DNA from: Leucobacter sp042726155
GTDB lineage: Bacteria; Actinomycetota; Actinomycetes; Actinomycetales; Microbacteriaceae
Length of the DNA: 64,000 bases
Assembly (NCBI RefSeq): GCF_042726155.1
Contig: NZ_JBHXHV010000001.1
Location: 1,054,001 to 1,118,000 of the forward strand
Direction of reading: 5' to 3'
Shown here: piece by piece, positions 8,097 through 16,117 of the stretch
Position numbering within the stretch: the first letter of the stretch is position 1
Layout: every line of letters starts with the position of its first letter
Program-made: the position numbers and the translations under genes
The notes under the pieces: generated by a model
What the model saw: only the letters and a program-made list of their open reading frames with translations
Told to the model about the DNA's origin: nothing
Databases searched by the model: none

Positions 8097-9362
8097 ATGA
8101 GCGACCTTGCAGTGTTCGACCGGTACGAGTCAGAGGTACGCGGCTACATCCGCTCCTTCCCGGTCGTGTTCGAGCGCGCGCACGGCTCGGTGCTCGTCAC
8201 CGAAGATGGGCGCGAGTTCCTCGATTTCTTCAGCGGCGCTGGCGTCGTGAACTACGGTCACAACAACCCGGTCTTCACAGCCGCGCTGATCGAGTACCTT
8301 CAGAGCGGAGGCATCATTCACGGCCTCGACATGGCCACCTCGGCGAAGCGCGACTTCATCGAAGCGTTTCAGCGCCTCGTGCTCGCCCCGCGCGGGCTGA
8401 ACTACAAGATTCAGTTCACCGGTCCCACCGGTGCAAACGCGGTTGAGTCGGCATTGAAACTCGCGCGCCAGGCAACCGGCCGACAGAACGTCGTCGCGTT
8501 CACCAACGGTTTCCACGGGCTCAGCCTCGGCGCGCTCGCCGCAACGGGCAACGAAAAGTATCGCGCAGCGGGTGGCGTCTCGCTCGGTGATGTGACCCGC
8601 CTGCCCTACGACGGCTACCTCGGCGACGGCGTCGACACCCTCGACCTGTTCGAGCGCATGCTCGATGATCCGGGTTCGGGGCTCGACCTGCCCGCCGCGG
8701 TGATCGTCGAGACGATCCAGGGCGAGGGCGGCATCAACGTGGCGAGCCCCGAGTGGCTGCGCCGCCTGCGCACGCTCACCGAAAACCGCGGCATCCTGCT
8801 GATCGTCGACGATATTCAGTCGGGCGTCGGGCGTAGCGGTGAGTTCTTTAGCTTCGAGCAGTCGGGCATCGTGCCCGATCTCGTCACGGTCTCGAAGTCG
8901 ATCTCAGCGTCGGGTCTGCCGATGGCGATCTTGCTGATGGACCCCGCAATTGACGTCTGGAAGCCGGGTGCTCACACCGGCACGTTCCGCGGCAACAACC
9001 TCGCGTTCGTCAGCGCTCGCGTCGCGATCGAGACCTACTGGAGCGACACCGCGTTCACCGAGGTCATCGTCGAGCGCGAGGCGCAGCTGCGCGCGGCGCT
9101 CGAATCGATCGCCGCCGAGTTCCCTGTGGCCGAATTCACGGTGCGCGGCCGCGGCCTGATGTACGGGCTCGCATCGACGGCGCACCCTGAGCTCGCGGGC
9201 ACGGTCTCACAGCGCGCGTTCGAGCGCGGGGTCGTCATCGAAACCTCCGGCGCGCGCGACGAAGTGCTGAAGTTCCTGCCAGCGCTGACAATCTCTGCCG
9301 AGGAGTTGGATCGTGGCCTCGCCGTCATTCGTGAGTCGCTGACCGCGGCTCTGGCTGGCTGA
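8097..9362 (+). CDS. ectB: Diaminobutyrate-2-oxoglutarate aminotransferase, EctB type
   Basis: The 421-residue class III aminotransferase converts aspartate-4-semialdehyde and glutamate to L-2,4-diaminobutyrate with PLP. Its start (SDLAVFDRYESEVRGYIRSF) and DFFSGAGVVNYGHNNP are typical of EctB. FTGPTGANAVESALKLAR binds the cofactor phosphate, IVDDIQSGVGRSG holds the PLP-ring Asp, and VTVSKSISASGLP gives the Schiff-base Lys267. The ATG at 8097 is preceded by GAGAGAAAG. The partner genes ectA and ectC are absent on both sides, so ectoine is not the obvious product. Diaminobutyrate is a peptidoglycan residue in several Microbacteriaceae, which would explain a solitary gene. It converges with the FAD dehydrogenase, six bases apart. 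Confidence 0.9.
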   Translation: MSDLAVFDRYESEVRGYIRSFPVVFERAHGSVLVTEDGREFLDFFSGAGVVNYGHNNPVFTAALIEYLQSGGIIHGLDMATSAKRDFIEAFQRLVLAPRGLNYKIQFTGPTGANAVESALKLARQATGRQNVVAFTNGFHGLSLGALAATGNEKYRAAGGVSLGDVTRLPYDGYLGDGVDTLDLFERMLDDPGSGLDLPAAVIVETIQGEGGINVASPEWLRRLRTLTENRGILLIVDDIQSGVGRSGEFFSFEQSGIVPDLVTVSKSISASGLPMAILLMDPAIDVWKPGAHTGTFRGNNLAFVSARVAIETYWSDTAFTEVIVEREAQLRAALESIAAEFPVAEFTVRGRGLMYGLASTAHPELAGTVSQRAFERGVVIETSGARDEVLKFLPALTISAEELDRGLAVIRESLTAALAG

Positions 9363-9378
9363 GCGCGCTCAGCCAGCC
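9353..9378. terminator. Perfect 26-bp palindrome spanning both stop codons
   Basis: GGCTGGCTGAGCG (9353-9365) is followed at once by its reverse complement (9366-9378). The palindrome contains the stop codons and last codons of the convergent ectB and dehydrogenase genes, so it can fold in either transcript. It probably serves as a shared terminator although it lacks T-runs. Confidence 0.65.
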
Positions 9379-11045
9379 GCCACGGCCCGCCCCGCCGCCC
9401 GCCCCGAGAACAGGCAGCCACCGAGAAACGTACCCTCGAGTGCGTTGTAGCCGTGTACGCCGCCGCCTCCGAACCCGGCCGCCTCGCCCGCAGCAAACAG
9501 CCCGGGCACCGGCTCACCGCTCACGCCGATCGCGCGAGATTCGAGATCGGTCTGGATGCCGCCGAGGCTCTTGCGCGTGAGCACGTGCAGCTGCACCGCG
9601 ACGAGCGGACCAGCCGCCTTATCGAGCAGCCGGTGCGGGGCGGTCGTGCGAGTAAGCCGGTCGCCGAGGTAGCGGCGGGAGTTACGCACACTGTGAAGCT
9701 GCGCGTCTTTTGAAAACGGATTACGCAGCTCTGCGTCGCGCTCGCGAATAACCCGATCCACGTCGCCCGCGTCGAGCAGCGGTCGCTCGGTGAGTTCGTT
9801 CATTCGCGCGACGAGGTCGGGGACGGTGGTGGCGGAGACGAAGTCGTCGCCGCGATCGATGAAGGCCTGCACCGGCCCCGGGGCACCCGATCCGAGTCGC
9901 GTCTTGAGGAGCAATTTGCGGTCTCTGTTCGTGAGATCGGGATTCTGCTCCGAGCCAGAGAGCGCAAACTCCTTCGCCGCCATGCGGTGCGTCACGATGA
10001 ACCAGGAGTGGTCATGCTCGGTGAGCGCGGGATCGCTCCGCAGCATGCGCAGCGTGCCGAGCGTGTCGTGACCCGGCAGGCCGGGCGGCGGCAGTCGCCG
10101 TCCGAGCGCGTCGAGCCAGATCGGCGACGGGCCGGGCAAGATGCGGATCGCGTGACCCGGCCACACCGGCGCCCAGTTGCGCACGCCCTCGGTGTAGTGC
10201 CACATCCGGTCGCGGTTCACGAGTCGCGCACCCGCGCCCTCAGCGATGCCGAGCATCCGGCCGTCGACATACGCCGGCACGCCGGTGACCATGTTGCGCG
10301 GCGGCGTACCGAGGCGGTCCGGCCAGAACTGCCGCACGAGGTCGTGGTTGCCGCCGATACCGCCGCTCGCGACGATCACGGCGGGCGCCCGCAGCTCAAA
10401 GTCGGCGATCACGTCGCGGTGTGATGCTGCGCCGCGGGCGGTGGTGTCGGGCGCGAGCACCGTGCCGCGAATGCCGACGACGGCACCGTTCTCAACCACA
10501 AGCTCGTCGCAGCGATGGCGGTGCTTGATCTCAGTGCGACCTGCCTCGACGGCCTCCAGCGCTGCCGTGACGAATGGCCCGACGACGCCGGTTCCGGTGC
10601 CCCACGGCACGTGAAAGCGCGGCACCGAGTTGCCGTGGCCGCCCGCGGTGAGATCCCCGCGCTCCGCCCACCCGACCACGGGGGTGAGTTCGATACCGGC
10701 CTCTTTGATCCACGACCGCTTTTCGCCGGCCGCGAACTCTACGTAGGCGCGCCCCCACTGCGCTGCCCAGGAGTCTTCGTCGCCCAAACGATCCCACTGT
10801 GCGCTGCCGCACCAGTCTTGCCACGCGAGGTCAAACGAGTCGTGTACGCCGAAGCGGCGCTGTTCGGGGGAGTCGACGAGAAACAGCCCGCCGAACGACC
10901 ACCACGCCTGCCCGCCGAGGTCTTGCGGGCCCTCCTGGTCGACGATGATCGTGCGCAGGCCCGCCCGGAAACACTCGCGGGCAGCGACGAGTCCTGCGAG
11001 GCCAGCACCGACAATAATCACGTCAGCGACGTTGCTGCGATTCAT
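9369..11045 (-). CDS. FAD-binding dehydrogenase (fumarate reductase/KstD-like fold)
   Basis: The 558-residue flavoprotein starts at the ATG at 11045 (MNRSNVADVIIVGAGLAGLVAARE), where GxGxxG binds FAD. It ends with GLFAAGEAAGFGGGGVHGYNALEGTFLGG, the second FAD contact typical of the FAD_binding_2 family. These proteins include flavin-dependent ketosteroid dehydrogenases and fumarate-reductase-like enzymes; the substrate here cannot be named. There is no signal peptide, so it is cytoplasmic. It is divergent from the betaine ABC operon and converges with ectB through a shared palindrome that encodes its last residues. Confidence 0.87.
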   Translation of the reverse strand: MNRSNVADVIIVGAGLAGLVAARECFRAGLRTIIVDQEGPQDLGGQAWWSFGGLFLVDSPEQRRFGVHDSFDLAWQDWCGSAQWDRLGDEDSWAAQWGRAYVEFAAGEKRSWIKEAGIELTPVVGWAERGDLTAGGHGNSVPRFHVPWGTGTGVVGPFVTAALEAVEAGRTEIKHRHRCDELVVENGAVVGIRGTVLAPDTTARGAASHRDVIADFELRAPAVIVASGGIGGNHDLVRQFWPDRLGTPPRNMVTGVPAYVDGRMLGIAEGAGARLVNRDRMWHYTEGVRNWAPVWPGHAIRILPGPSPIWLDALGRRLPPPGLPGHDTLGTLRMLRSDPALTEHDHSWFIVTHRMAAKEFALSGSEQNPDLTNRDRKLLLKTRLGSGAPGPVQAFIDRGDDFVSATTVPDLVARMNELTERPLLDAGDVDRVIRERDAELRNPFSKDAQLHSVRNSRRYLGDRLTRTTAPHRLLDKAAGPLVAVQLHVLTRKSLGGIQTDLESRAIGVSGEPVPGLFAAGEAAGFGGGGVHGYNALEGTFLGGCLFSGRAAGRAVAAG

Positions 11046-11110
11046 GCTCCCATTGTGCCGGTTTTTCCTTCGAGCGCACCTAACCCAGGGCACGGTTCGG
11101 TCACAAGGGC

Positions 11111-11141
11111 TTGCGAATTCACCGGGGCACCCGGCTAGGGT
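11111..11141 (+). promoter_or_regulatory. Probable promoter of the ABC importer operon
   Basis: TTGCGA at 11111-11116 stands 19 bases before TAGGGT (11136-11141), about 45 bases upstream of the ATPase start. The match is moderate, but no better pair lies between the divergent genes. Confidence 0.35.
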
Positions 11142-11184
11142 TATTGATGCGCCGAACCCGGTGCGTGCACCGGGAGGGGCCGAC

Positions 11185-11997
11185 TTGATCGAGTTCGAGC
11201 GAGTATCGAAGGTGTATCCCGGCGGCGCCACGGCGGTGCACGAGTTCTCGTGCGTCATTCCCTCGCACCGCTCAGTCGTACTGGTGGGTTCGTCGGGCTC
11301 GGGAAAAACGACGCTCATGCGCATGGTGAATCGCATGGTCGATCCAACCGAGGGCCGCGTGCTGATCGACGGTGAAGACGTGCGCTCTCGCAATCCGGTC
11401 GAGCTGCGGCGATCCATCGGATACGTCCTGCAGCAGGGCGGTCTGCTGCCGCACCGCACGGTCGCCGACAACATCGCGACCGTTCCCGTGCTCACGGGCA
11501 CCTCGCGGCGGGAGGCGCGCAACGCAGCGAGTGAGCTGCTCGAACGGGTGGGGCTCGATCCGGCGATGGGCGCGCGCTATCCGGCACAGCTTTCTGGTGG
11601 TCAGCAGCAGCGCGTGGGCGTCGCCCGGGCGCTCGCCTCCGACCCGAACATTCTGCTCATGGACGAGCCGTTCGGGGCCGTCGACCCGATCGTGCGTCGC
11701 GAGCTGCAGCAAGAGCTGCTGCGGCTCCAGGCCGAGCTCGGCAAGACCATCCTGTTCGTCACGCACGATATTGACGAGGCGTTTTTGCTCGGCGACGAGG
11801 TCATCGTGCTTGAAACGGGCGGCCGGATCGCGCAGCGTGGCACCCCGGCTGAGATTCTGGGCAGCCCGGCGAACGACTTCGTGCGCGACTTCGTCGGTGC
11901 TGATCGGGGCGAGCGGCGATTGCACGTCGTCGAGACCGACGGCGAGCGTATTGCCGTCGACGCCGCAGGTCGTCTCGTGGGGGTTCTCGAGTCGTGA
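11185..11997 (+). CDS. Glycine betaine/carnitine/choline ABC importer, ATPase
   Basis: The 270-residue ATPase has all nucleotide-binding motifs: Walker A GSSGSGKTT, the Q-loop VLQQGGLLPH, signature LSGGQQQR, Walker B ILLMDEP and the switch His in FVTHD. The sequence LIEFERVSKVYPGG and the IDEAFLLGDEV region match OpuCA/ProV-type ATPases. It is short, with a degenerate C-terminal regulatory segment rather than a full CBS pair. The TTG at 11185 is chosen because GGGAGGGG lies 5 bases upstream; the in-frame GTG at 11161 is the alternative. It overlaps the next gene by 4 bases (GTGA) and starts an osmoprotectant uptake operon. Confidence 0.92.
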   Translation: MIEFERVSKVYPGGATAVHEFSCVIPSHRSVVLVGSSGSGKTTLMRMVNRMVDPTEGRVLIDGEDVRSRNPVELRRSIGYVLQQGGLLPHRTVADNIATVPVLTGTSRREARNAASELLERVGLDPAMGARYPAQLSGGQQQRVGVARALASDPNILLMDEPFGAVDPIVRRELQQELLRLQAELGKTILFVTHDIDEAFLLGDEVIVLETGGRIAQRGTPAEILGSPANDFVRDFVGADRGERRLHVVETDGERIAVDAAGRLVGVLES

Positions 11998-12713
11998 ACT
12001 GGCCGATCGCGAACTGGGACTTCGTCCTCGAACTCGCCGTTTCACACCTGCTGCTGAGCGTGCCGGCCATCGTGATCAGTGTGATTATCGCGGTACCGAT
12101 CGGGCGTCTCGCGTTTAGAAGGCCGCGCATTGGTGGTCCACTGCTGTCGATAGCGACGCTGGCGTATGCGATCCCGGCGTTGCCGCTGCTCATCATCTTG
12201 CCAGCGCTCATTGGGACCTCGCTCCGGTCGTGGCAGACGATGGTCGCCGCGCTCAGCGTCTACGGCGTCGCGCTGCTCGTGCGCACGGCGTGCGACGCAT
12301 TCGCGTCGGTCGACGGTCAACTGCGCGACGCGGCGGTTGCGATCGGATTCGCACCGCGCAGCCTGTTCTGGCGCGTCGACCTGCCACTCGCGGTGCCAGT
12401 GCTGATCTCGGGTGTGCGCGTTGTCTCCGTGTCGACGATCAGCCTCGTGACGCTGGGCGCCCTCATTGGCGTGCCGAGCCTCGGTACGCTGCTCACCGAT
12501 GGCTTTCAGCGGGGTATTTTCGCCGAGATCTGGACGGGTGTGATCGCAACCGTGCTGTTGGCACTGCTGCTCGACGTCATCGTGCTGGCCATCGGCCGCG
12601 CGCTGACGCCGTGGTCGAGGCGCGCCGCGGCGGTCGGACGCTCGGCTGATCCGGCGCCCGCGGCGACTCCTGCCGGGGCCGAGGCCCGGCCCGATGCGGG
12701 GGTCTCCGCATGA
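11994..12713 (+). CDS. Betaine-type ABC importer permease 1
   Basis: The 239-residue inner-membrane permease has about six helices and the cytoplasmic coupling loop DAAVAIGFAPRSLFWRVDLPLAVPVLISG, the EAA-type motif that docks on the ATPase. It resembles OpuCB/ProW-type subunits. The C-terminal 30 residues are Ala/Pro rich and probably disordered. The GTG start overlaps the stop of the ATPase gene, and its own stop overlaps the next ATG, so the three genes are translationally coupled. Confidence 0.9.
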   Translation: MNWPIANWDFVLELAVSHLLLSVPAIVISVIIAVPIGRLAFRRPRIGGPLLSIATLAYAIPALPLLIILPALIGTSLRSWQTMVAALSVYGVALLVRTACDAFASVDGQLRDAAVAIGFAPRSLFWRVDLPLAVPVLISGVRVVSVSTISLVTLGALIGVPSLGTLLTDGFQRGIFAEIWTGVIATVLLALLLDVIVLAIGRALTPWSRRAAAVGRSADPAPAATPAGAEARPDAGVSA

Positions 12714-13414
12714 ATCTCTTCGCAGATGCCATTGCCTGGTTGACCGACCCCGCGCACTGGAGCGGGCCGGGCAGCATCCCGATCCGTCTGCTGCAGCACA
12801 TATTGCTCGCGGCGGCCGCGCTGCTCATCGCCGGTGTTATTGCGCTCCCGATTGGCTCGATTATTGGTCACACGCGGCGGGGCGCCGGTGCAGTGGGCGC
12901 CCTCGCGGGCGCGGCCAGGGCACTGCCGACGCTTGGCGTGCTGACGCTGTTCGGGCTCGCCCTCGGCATCGGCGTCGCGGCCCCGCTGCTCGCGCTCATA
13001 GTGCTGGCGATCCCGTCGTTGCTCGCCGGTGCGTACGCGGGCGTCAGCGCTATCCCGCCATCGATTCCCTCGGCGGCGAAGGCCGTGGGATTTAGCCCAG
13101 CGCAGGTGCTGCTGCGGGTGGAACTCCCGCTCTCGCTGCCCGTGATGATCGGCGGTGTTCGTGCCGCGACGCTGCAGGTTGTCTCGACAGCGACGCTCGC
13201 GGCGTACACGTCAGACATCGGGCTCGGGCGCTACCTCTTCAGCGGACTGAAATCACGCGATTACGGGCAGATGCTCGCGGGCGCGCTCCTCGTGATCGCG
13301 CTCACGCTCGTGCTCGAGATCGTGCTGGCAGCGTGCCAGCGACTCGCGACTCGCCGCATCGCTGGTGTCACGCCGAAGTCTGTGTCACTGGCACCATCAC
13401 CGTCACCGAACTGA
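12710..13414 (+). CDS. Betaine-type ABC importer permease 2
   Basis: The second permease (234 residues) starts MNLFADAIAWLTDP and has the coupling loop AAKAVGFSPAQVLLRVELPLSLPVMIGG. Having two different permease subunits is the OpuB/OpuC arrangement, in which a heterodimer forms the channel. The ATGA overlap with permease 1 implies matched expression. The binding-protein gene begins 25 bases later. Confidence 0.9.
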   Translation: MNLFADAIAWLTDPAHWSGPGSIPIRLLQHILLAAAALLIAGVIALPIGSIIGHTRRGAGAVGALAGAARALPTLGVLTLFGLALGIGVAAPLLALIVLAIPSLLAGAYAGVSAIPPSIPSAAKAVGFSPAQVLLRVELPLSLPVMIGGVRAATLQVVSTATLAAYTSDIGLGRYLFSGLKSRDYGQMLAGALLVIALTLVLEIVLAACQRLATRRIAGVTPKSVSLAPSPSPN

Positions 13415-13439
13415 AACCCCATCGAGAGGAAATACGATC

Positions 13440-14381
13440 ATGCATCGTCGAACCGCACTGCGCTCCGCCCGCCTGGGCGCTGCGCTCACGGCCGGAGCCC
13501 TGGCGCTCACGGCCGCGCTTACCGGCTGCTCAAGCTCCGATCCGCTCTCGAGCGGGGGCGACAGCGACGCGTCGGCCAAGGGTGACACCATTGTCGTGGG
13601 CTCCCAGGACTACTACTCGAACGAGATCATCGCCGAGATCTACGCTCAGGCGCTCGAGGCCGACGGTTTCGACGTTGACCGCCAGTTCCGTATCGGGCAG
13701 CGCGAGGTCTATCTGCCCGAGATTGAGAGCGGCAAGATCGATCTGTTCCCCGAGTACTCCGGCAACCTGCTGCAGTACTTTGTCTCCGACGCACCCGAGC
13801 GCCTCTCGGACGACGTCTACGACGCGCTGAGTGCGGCAATGCCGAAGGGCCTGCGAGTGCTCGAACAGTCTCCGGCCACCGACCAAGACACCTACGTGGT
13901 GACTCGGGCGTTCGCCGAGAAGTGGGATCTGAAGACGGTCGATGATCTCAAGAACGTCACTGATCCGCTGACCTTCGGCTCGAACTCCGAGGCCGAGTCG
14001 CGGCCCTACGGCCCCGCCGGGCTCGAAAAGACCTACGGCATCAAGGACGTGAAGTTCACCCCCATCGAAGACAGCGGTGGGCCGCTCACGGTGAAGGCGC
14101 TGCAGGACGGCTCGATCCAGTTCGCCAACATCTACTCCGCTGACCCGTCCCTGGCCGCGAACGACCTGGTCACGCTCGAAGACACGAAGGGCATCTTCCT
14201 CGCGTCGAACGTCGTGCCGATCGCGAGCGACAAGGTCGACGACAAGGCCGAGGGCGTCATCAACGACGTCAGCGCTGCAATGACGCCCGAAGATCTCGTC
14301 GAACTCAACGGTCAGAGCGTGAACGACGAGCGCTCCGCCGAAGACATTGCGAAAGAGTGGCTCGACGGGCAGTCGTTCTAA
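13440..14381 (+). CDS. Glycine betaine-type substrate-binding lipoprotein
   Basis: The 313-residue protein has a twin-arginine-free lipoprotein signal: a basic start (MHRRTALRSARLG), a hydrophobic run and the lipobox LTGC. The mature part starts with a Ser/Asp-rich linker and then the OpuAC-family domain: TIVVGSQDYYSNEIIAEIYAQALEADGF, FPEYSGNLLQYF and FGSNSEAESRPYGPAGLEKTYG. It captures a quaternary-amine osmolyte outside the membrane and hands it to the permeases. The ligand (betaine, carnitine or choline) cannot be chosen from sequence. A GAGAGGAAA site precedes the ATG at 13440. Confidence 0.92.
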   Translation: MHRRTALRSARLGAALTAGALALTAALTGCSSSDPLSSGGDSDASAKGDTIVVGSQDYYSNEIIAEIYAQALEADGFDVDRQFRIGQREVYLPEIESGKIDLFPEYSGNLLQYFVSDAPERLSDDVYDALSAAMPKGLRVLEQSPATDQDTYVVTRAFAEKWDLKTVDDLKNVTDPLTFGSNSEAESRPYGPAGLEKTYGIKDVKFTPIEDSGGPLTVKALQDGSIQFANIYSADPSLAANDLVTLEDTKGIFLASNVVPIASDKVDDKAEGVINDVSAAMTPEDLVELNGQSVNDERSAEDIAKEWLDGQSF

Positions 14382-14387
14382 GGGACG

Positions 14388-14444
14388 CGGTTGCCGGGCC
14401 CGGCTACCGGGCTCTCGGCTGCCGGGCTCTCGGTTGCCGGGCCT
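14388..14444. repeat. Short degenerate tandem repeat, about 15 bp unit
   Basis: Four imperfect copies of CGGTTGCCGGGCTCT follow the binding-protein gene. They could form stem-loops and may act in transcript ending, but no clear single hairpin dominates. Confidence 0.5.
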
Positions 14445-14481
14445 GACTGTTGATTCAGCCGGTCAGCCGTAGGATCGCCTC

Positions 14482-15936
14482 ATGGAGAATCCTGCGGTTG
14501 ACCTGGCAATCATCGGTTCGGGATCGGGCAATTCGCTCGTCACCCCTTATTGGGACGACCGCCGCGTCGTCATCGCCGAACAGGGCGTCTTCGGCGGCAC
14601 CTGCCTGAACGTCGGGTGCATCCCGACGAAGATGTTCGTGCGGCCGGCGGCGATCGCTCGCGGTCCAGAGGAGGCTGCGCGACTGAATGTCGCACAGCAC
14701 ACAGATGCGGTCGATTGGCCAGCGATGCGGGATCGCATCTTCGGGCGCGTCGACGCGATCTCGGCGGCAGGCGAGCGCTACCGCCGCGACGAGCTCGACA
14801 ATGTTGAGCTCATCTCGCAGCGCGTGCGCCTCACCGGCACGCACGGGTTCGTCGCTGACGACGGCACCCGAGTGGAAGCCAAGCAGCTCGTCATCGCAGC
14901 TGGATCGCGGGCCGTGATCCCCGAAATTGAGGGCATCGACCTGCCGCAGGTGCACACCTCAGACACGGTGATGCGATTGCCCGAGCTGCCGAAGCGCGTC
15001 GTGGTCGTCGGCGGCGGATACATTGCGGCCGAGTTCGCAAACATCTTTTCGGCGTTCGGATCAGAGGTCGTGCACGTGCACCGCGGCGAGCAGCTGCTGA
15101 AGCGCGCGGACAGCGACATCGCGGCACGATTCACGGCGGAGGCCGCGCGCCAGTGGGACCTGCGGCTCGGCCACACGGTGACCGCCATTCGTGAGGCGGC
15201 AGACGGTGGCGTGCTCGTTGAAGTCGCGGGCTCAGGCGGGGCTTTCGGGAGTGCAGTGGGCGGTGGCGTCACCGAACAGGTTGCCGCCGACGTGGTGCTG
15301 GTCGCCGTGGGGCGCACACCGAACTCTGACCTCGTCGGTGCCGCCGAGGCGGGGCTCGACCTGCACGACGACGGCCGCATCGCGGTCGACACGTATCAGC
15401 GGGTGCTTTCGGACGGCCTGCCGGTGCCCGGACTCTACGCGCTCGGCGACATCAGTTCGGCCGCGCAGCTGAAGCACGTCGCGAATCACGAGGCGCGCGT
15501 CGTTGCGCACAACCTCGAGCACCCGGACGATCTGCGGGAGTCGCGCCAGGACGGGATCCCCGCGGCCGTATTCACTGACCCAGAGATCGCGCAGGTCGGG
15601 CTCACTGAGGCCGAAGCGAACGAGGCCATTGGGGCGGTGAACGTGACCACGAAGCTGCAGTCCTACGGTGACACGGCGTACGGCTGGGCGCTGGAAGACC
15701 AGACCGGCGTCTTCAAGGTCGTCGCAGATCGCCGAGACGGCCGCATTCTTGGCGCACACGTGATGGGATACCAGGCCTCAAACCTGATTCAGGTCGTCAT
15801 CATGGCGATGAGTTTCGGCATCGACGCCCACACGGCGGCGCGCGGCCAGTACTGGATCCACCCGGCCCTCATGGAGGTCGCAGAAAACGCCCTCCTCGGC
15901 CTCGACGTTCCGACGGCCCCCCGCCCGCCGCTCTAG
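14482..15936 (+). CDS. mtr: Mycothione reductase
   Basis: The 484-residue flavoprotein disulfide reductase begins with DLAIIGSGSGNS, the FAD loop form typical of mycothione reductases. It has the redox disulfide in GGTCLNVGCIPTKM (Cys41, Cys46). A second GxGxxG (VVVGGGYIAAEFA) binds NADPH. The C-terminal ARGQYWIHPALMEVAENALL carries the catalytic His460 and is characteristic of Mtr. It reduces mycothiol disulfide with NADPH, the actinobacterial counterpart of glutathione reductase. An insertion of Gly/Ala residues near position 250 (GSGGAFGSAVGGG) is unusual and probably a surface loop. Confidence 0.93.
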   Translation: MENPAVDLAIIGSGSGNSLVTPYWDDRRVVIAEQGVFGGTCLNVGCIPTKMFVRPAAIARGPEEAARLNVAQHTDAVDWPAMRDRIFGRVDAISAAGERYRRDELDNVELISQRVRLTGTHGFVADDGTRVEAKQLVIAAGSRAVIPEIEGIDLPQVHTSDTVMRLPELPKRVVVVGGGYIAAEFANIFSAFGSEVVHVHRGEQLLKRADSDIAARFTAEAARQWDLRLGHTVTAIREAADGGVLVEVAGSGGAFGSAVGGGVTEQVAADVVLVAVGRTPNSDLVGAAEAGLDLHDDGRIAVDTYQRVLSDGLPVPGLYALGDISSAAQLKHVANHEARVVAHNLEHPDDLRESRQDGIPAAVFTDPEIAQVGLTEAEANEAIGAVNVTTKLQSYGDTAYGWALEDQTGVFKVVADRRDGRILGAHVMGYQASNLIQVVIMAMSFGIDAHTAARGQYWIHPALMEVAENALLGLDVPTAPRPPL

Positions 15937-15978
15937 CCCGCGCCGCGCCGCGCCCCCGCCCGCCCGCGCCCGCCCGCA

Positions 15979-16096
15979 AAACCCCCGCCGAACGCGAGGG
16001 TTCCGCCTGAACACGAGGGTTCCACCTGAACACGAGGCCATTTACGGCGGTTTTACCCTCGTGTTCGGCGAGAACCCTCGTGCTCGGCGGGGGTTT
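15979..16096. terminator. Nested hairpin between convergent genes
   Basis: The outer arms (15979-16003 and 16072-16096) pair at 23 of 25 positions. Inside, GAACACGAGG occurs at 16008-16017 and 16027-16036, and one complementary CCTCGTGTTC lies at 16057-16066. Two left arms thus compete for one right arm. It closes mtr and the minus-strand lipoprotein gene. Confidence 0.7.
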
Positions 16097-16117
16097 GCGG
16101 GGGATGCCCGGCCGGTG

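Noticed and set aside
8097..9362. An ectoine biosynthesis operon.
   Set aside because: Only the ectB-type gene is present; both neighbours are unrelated.
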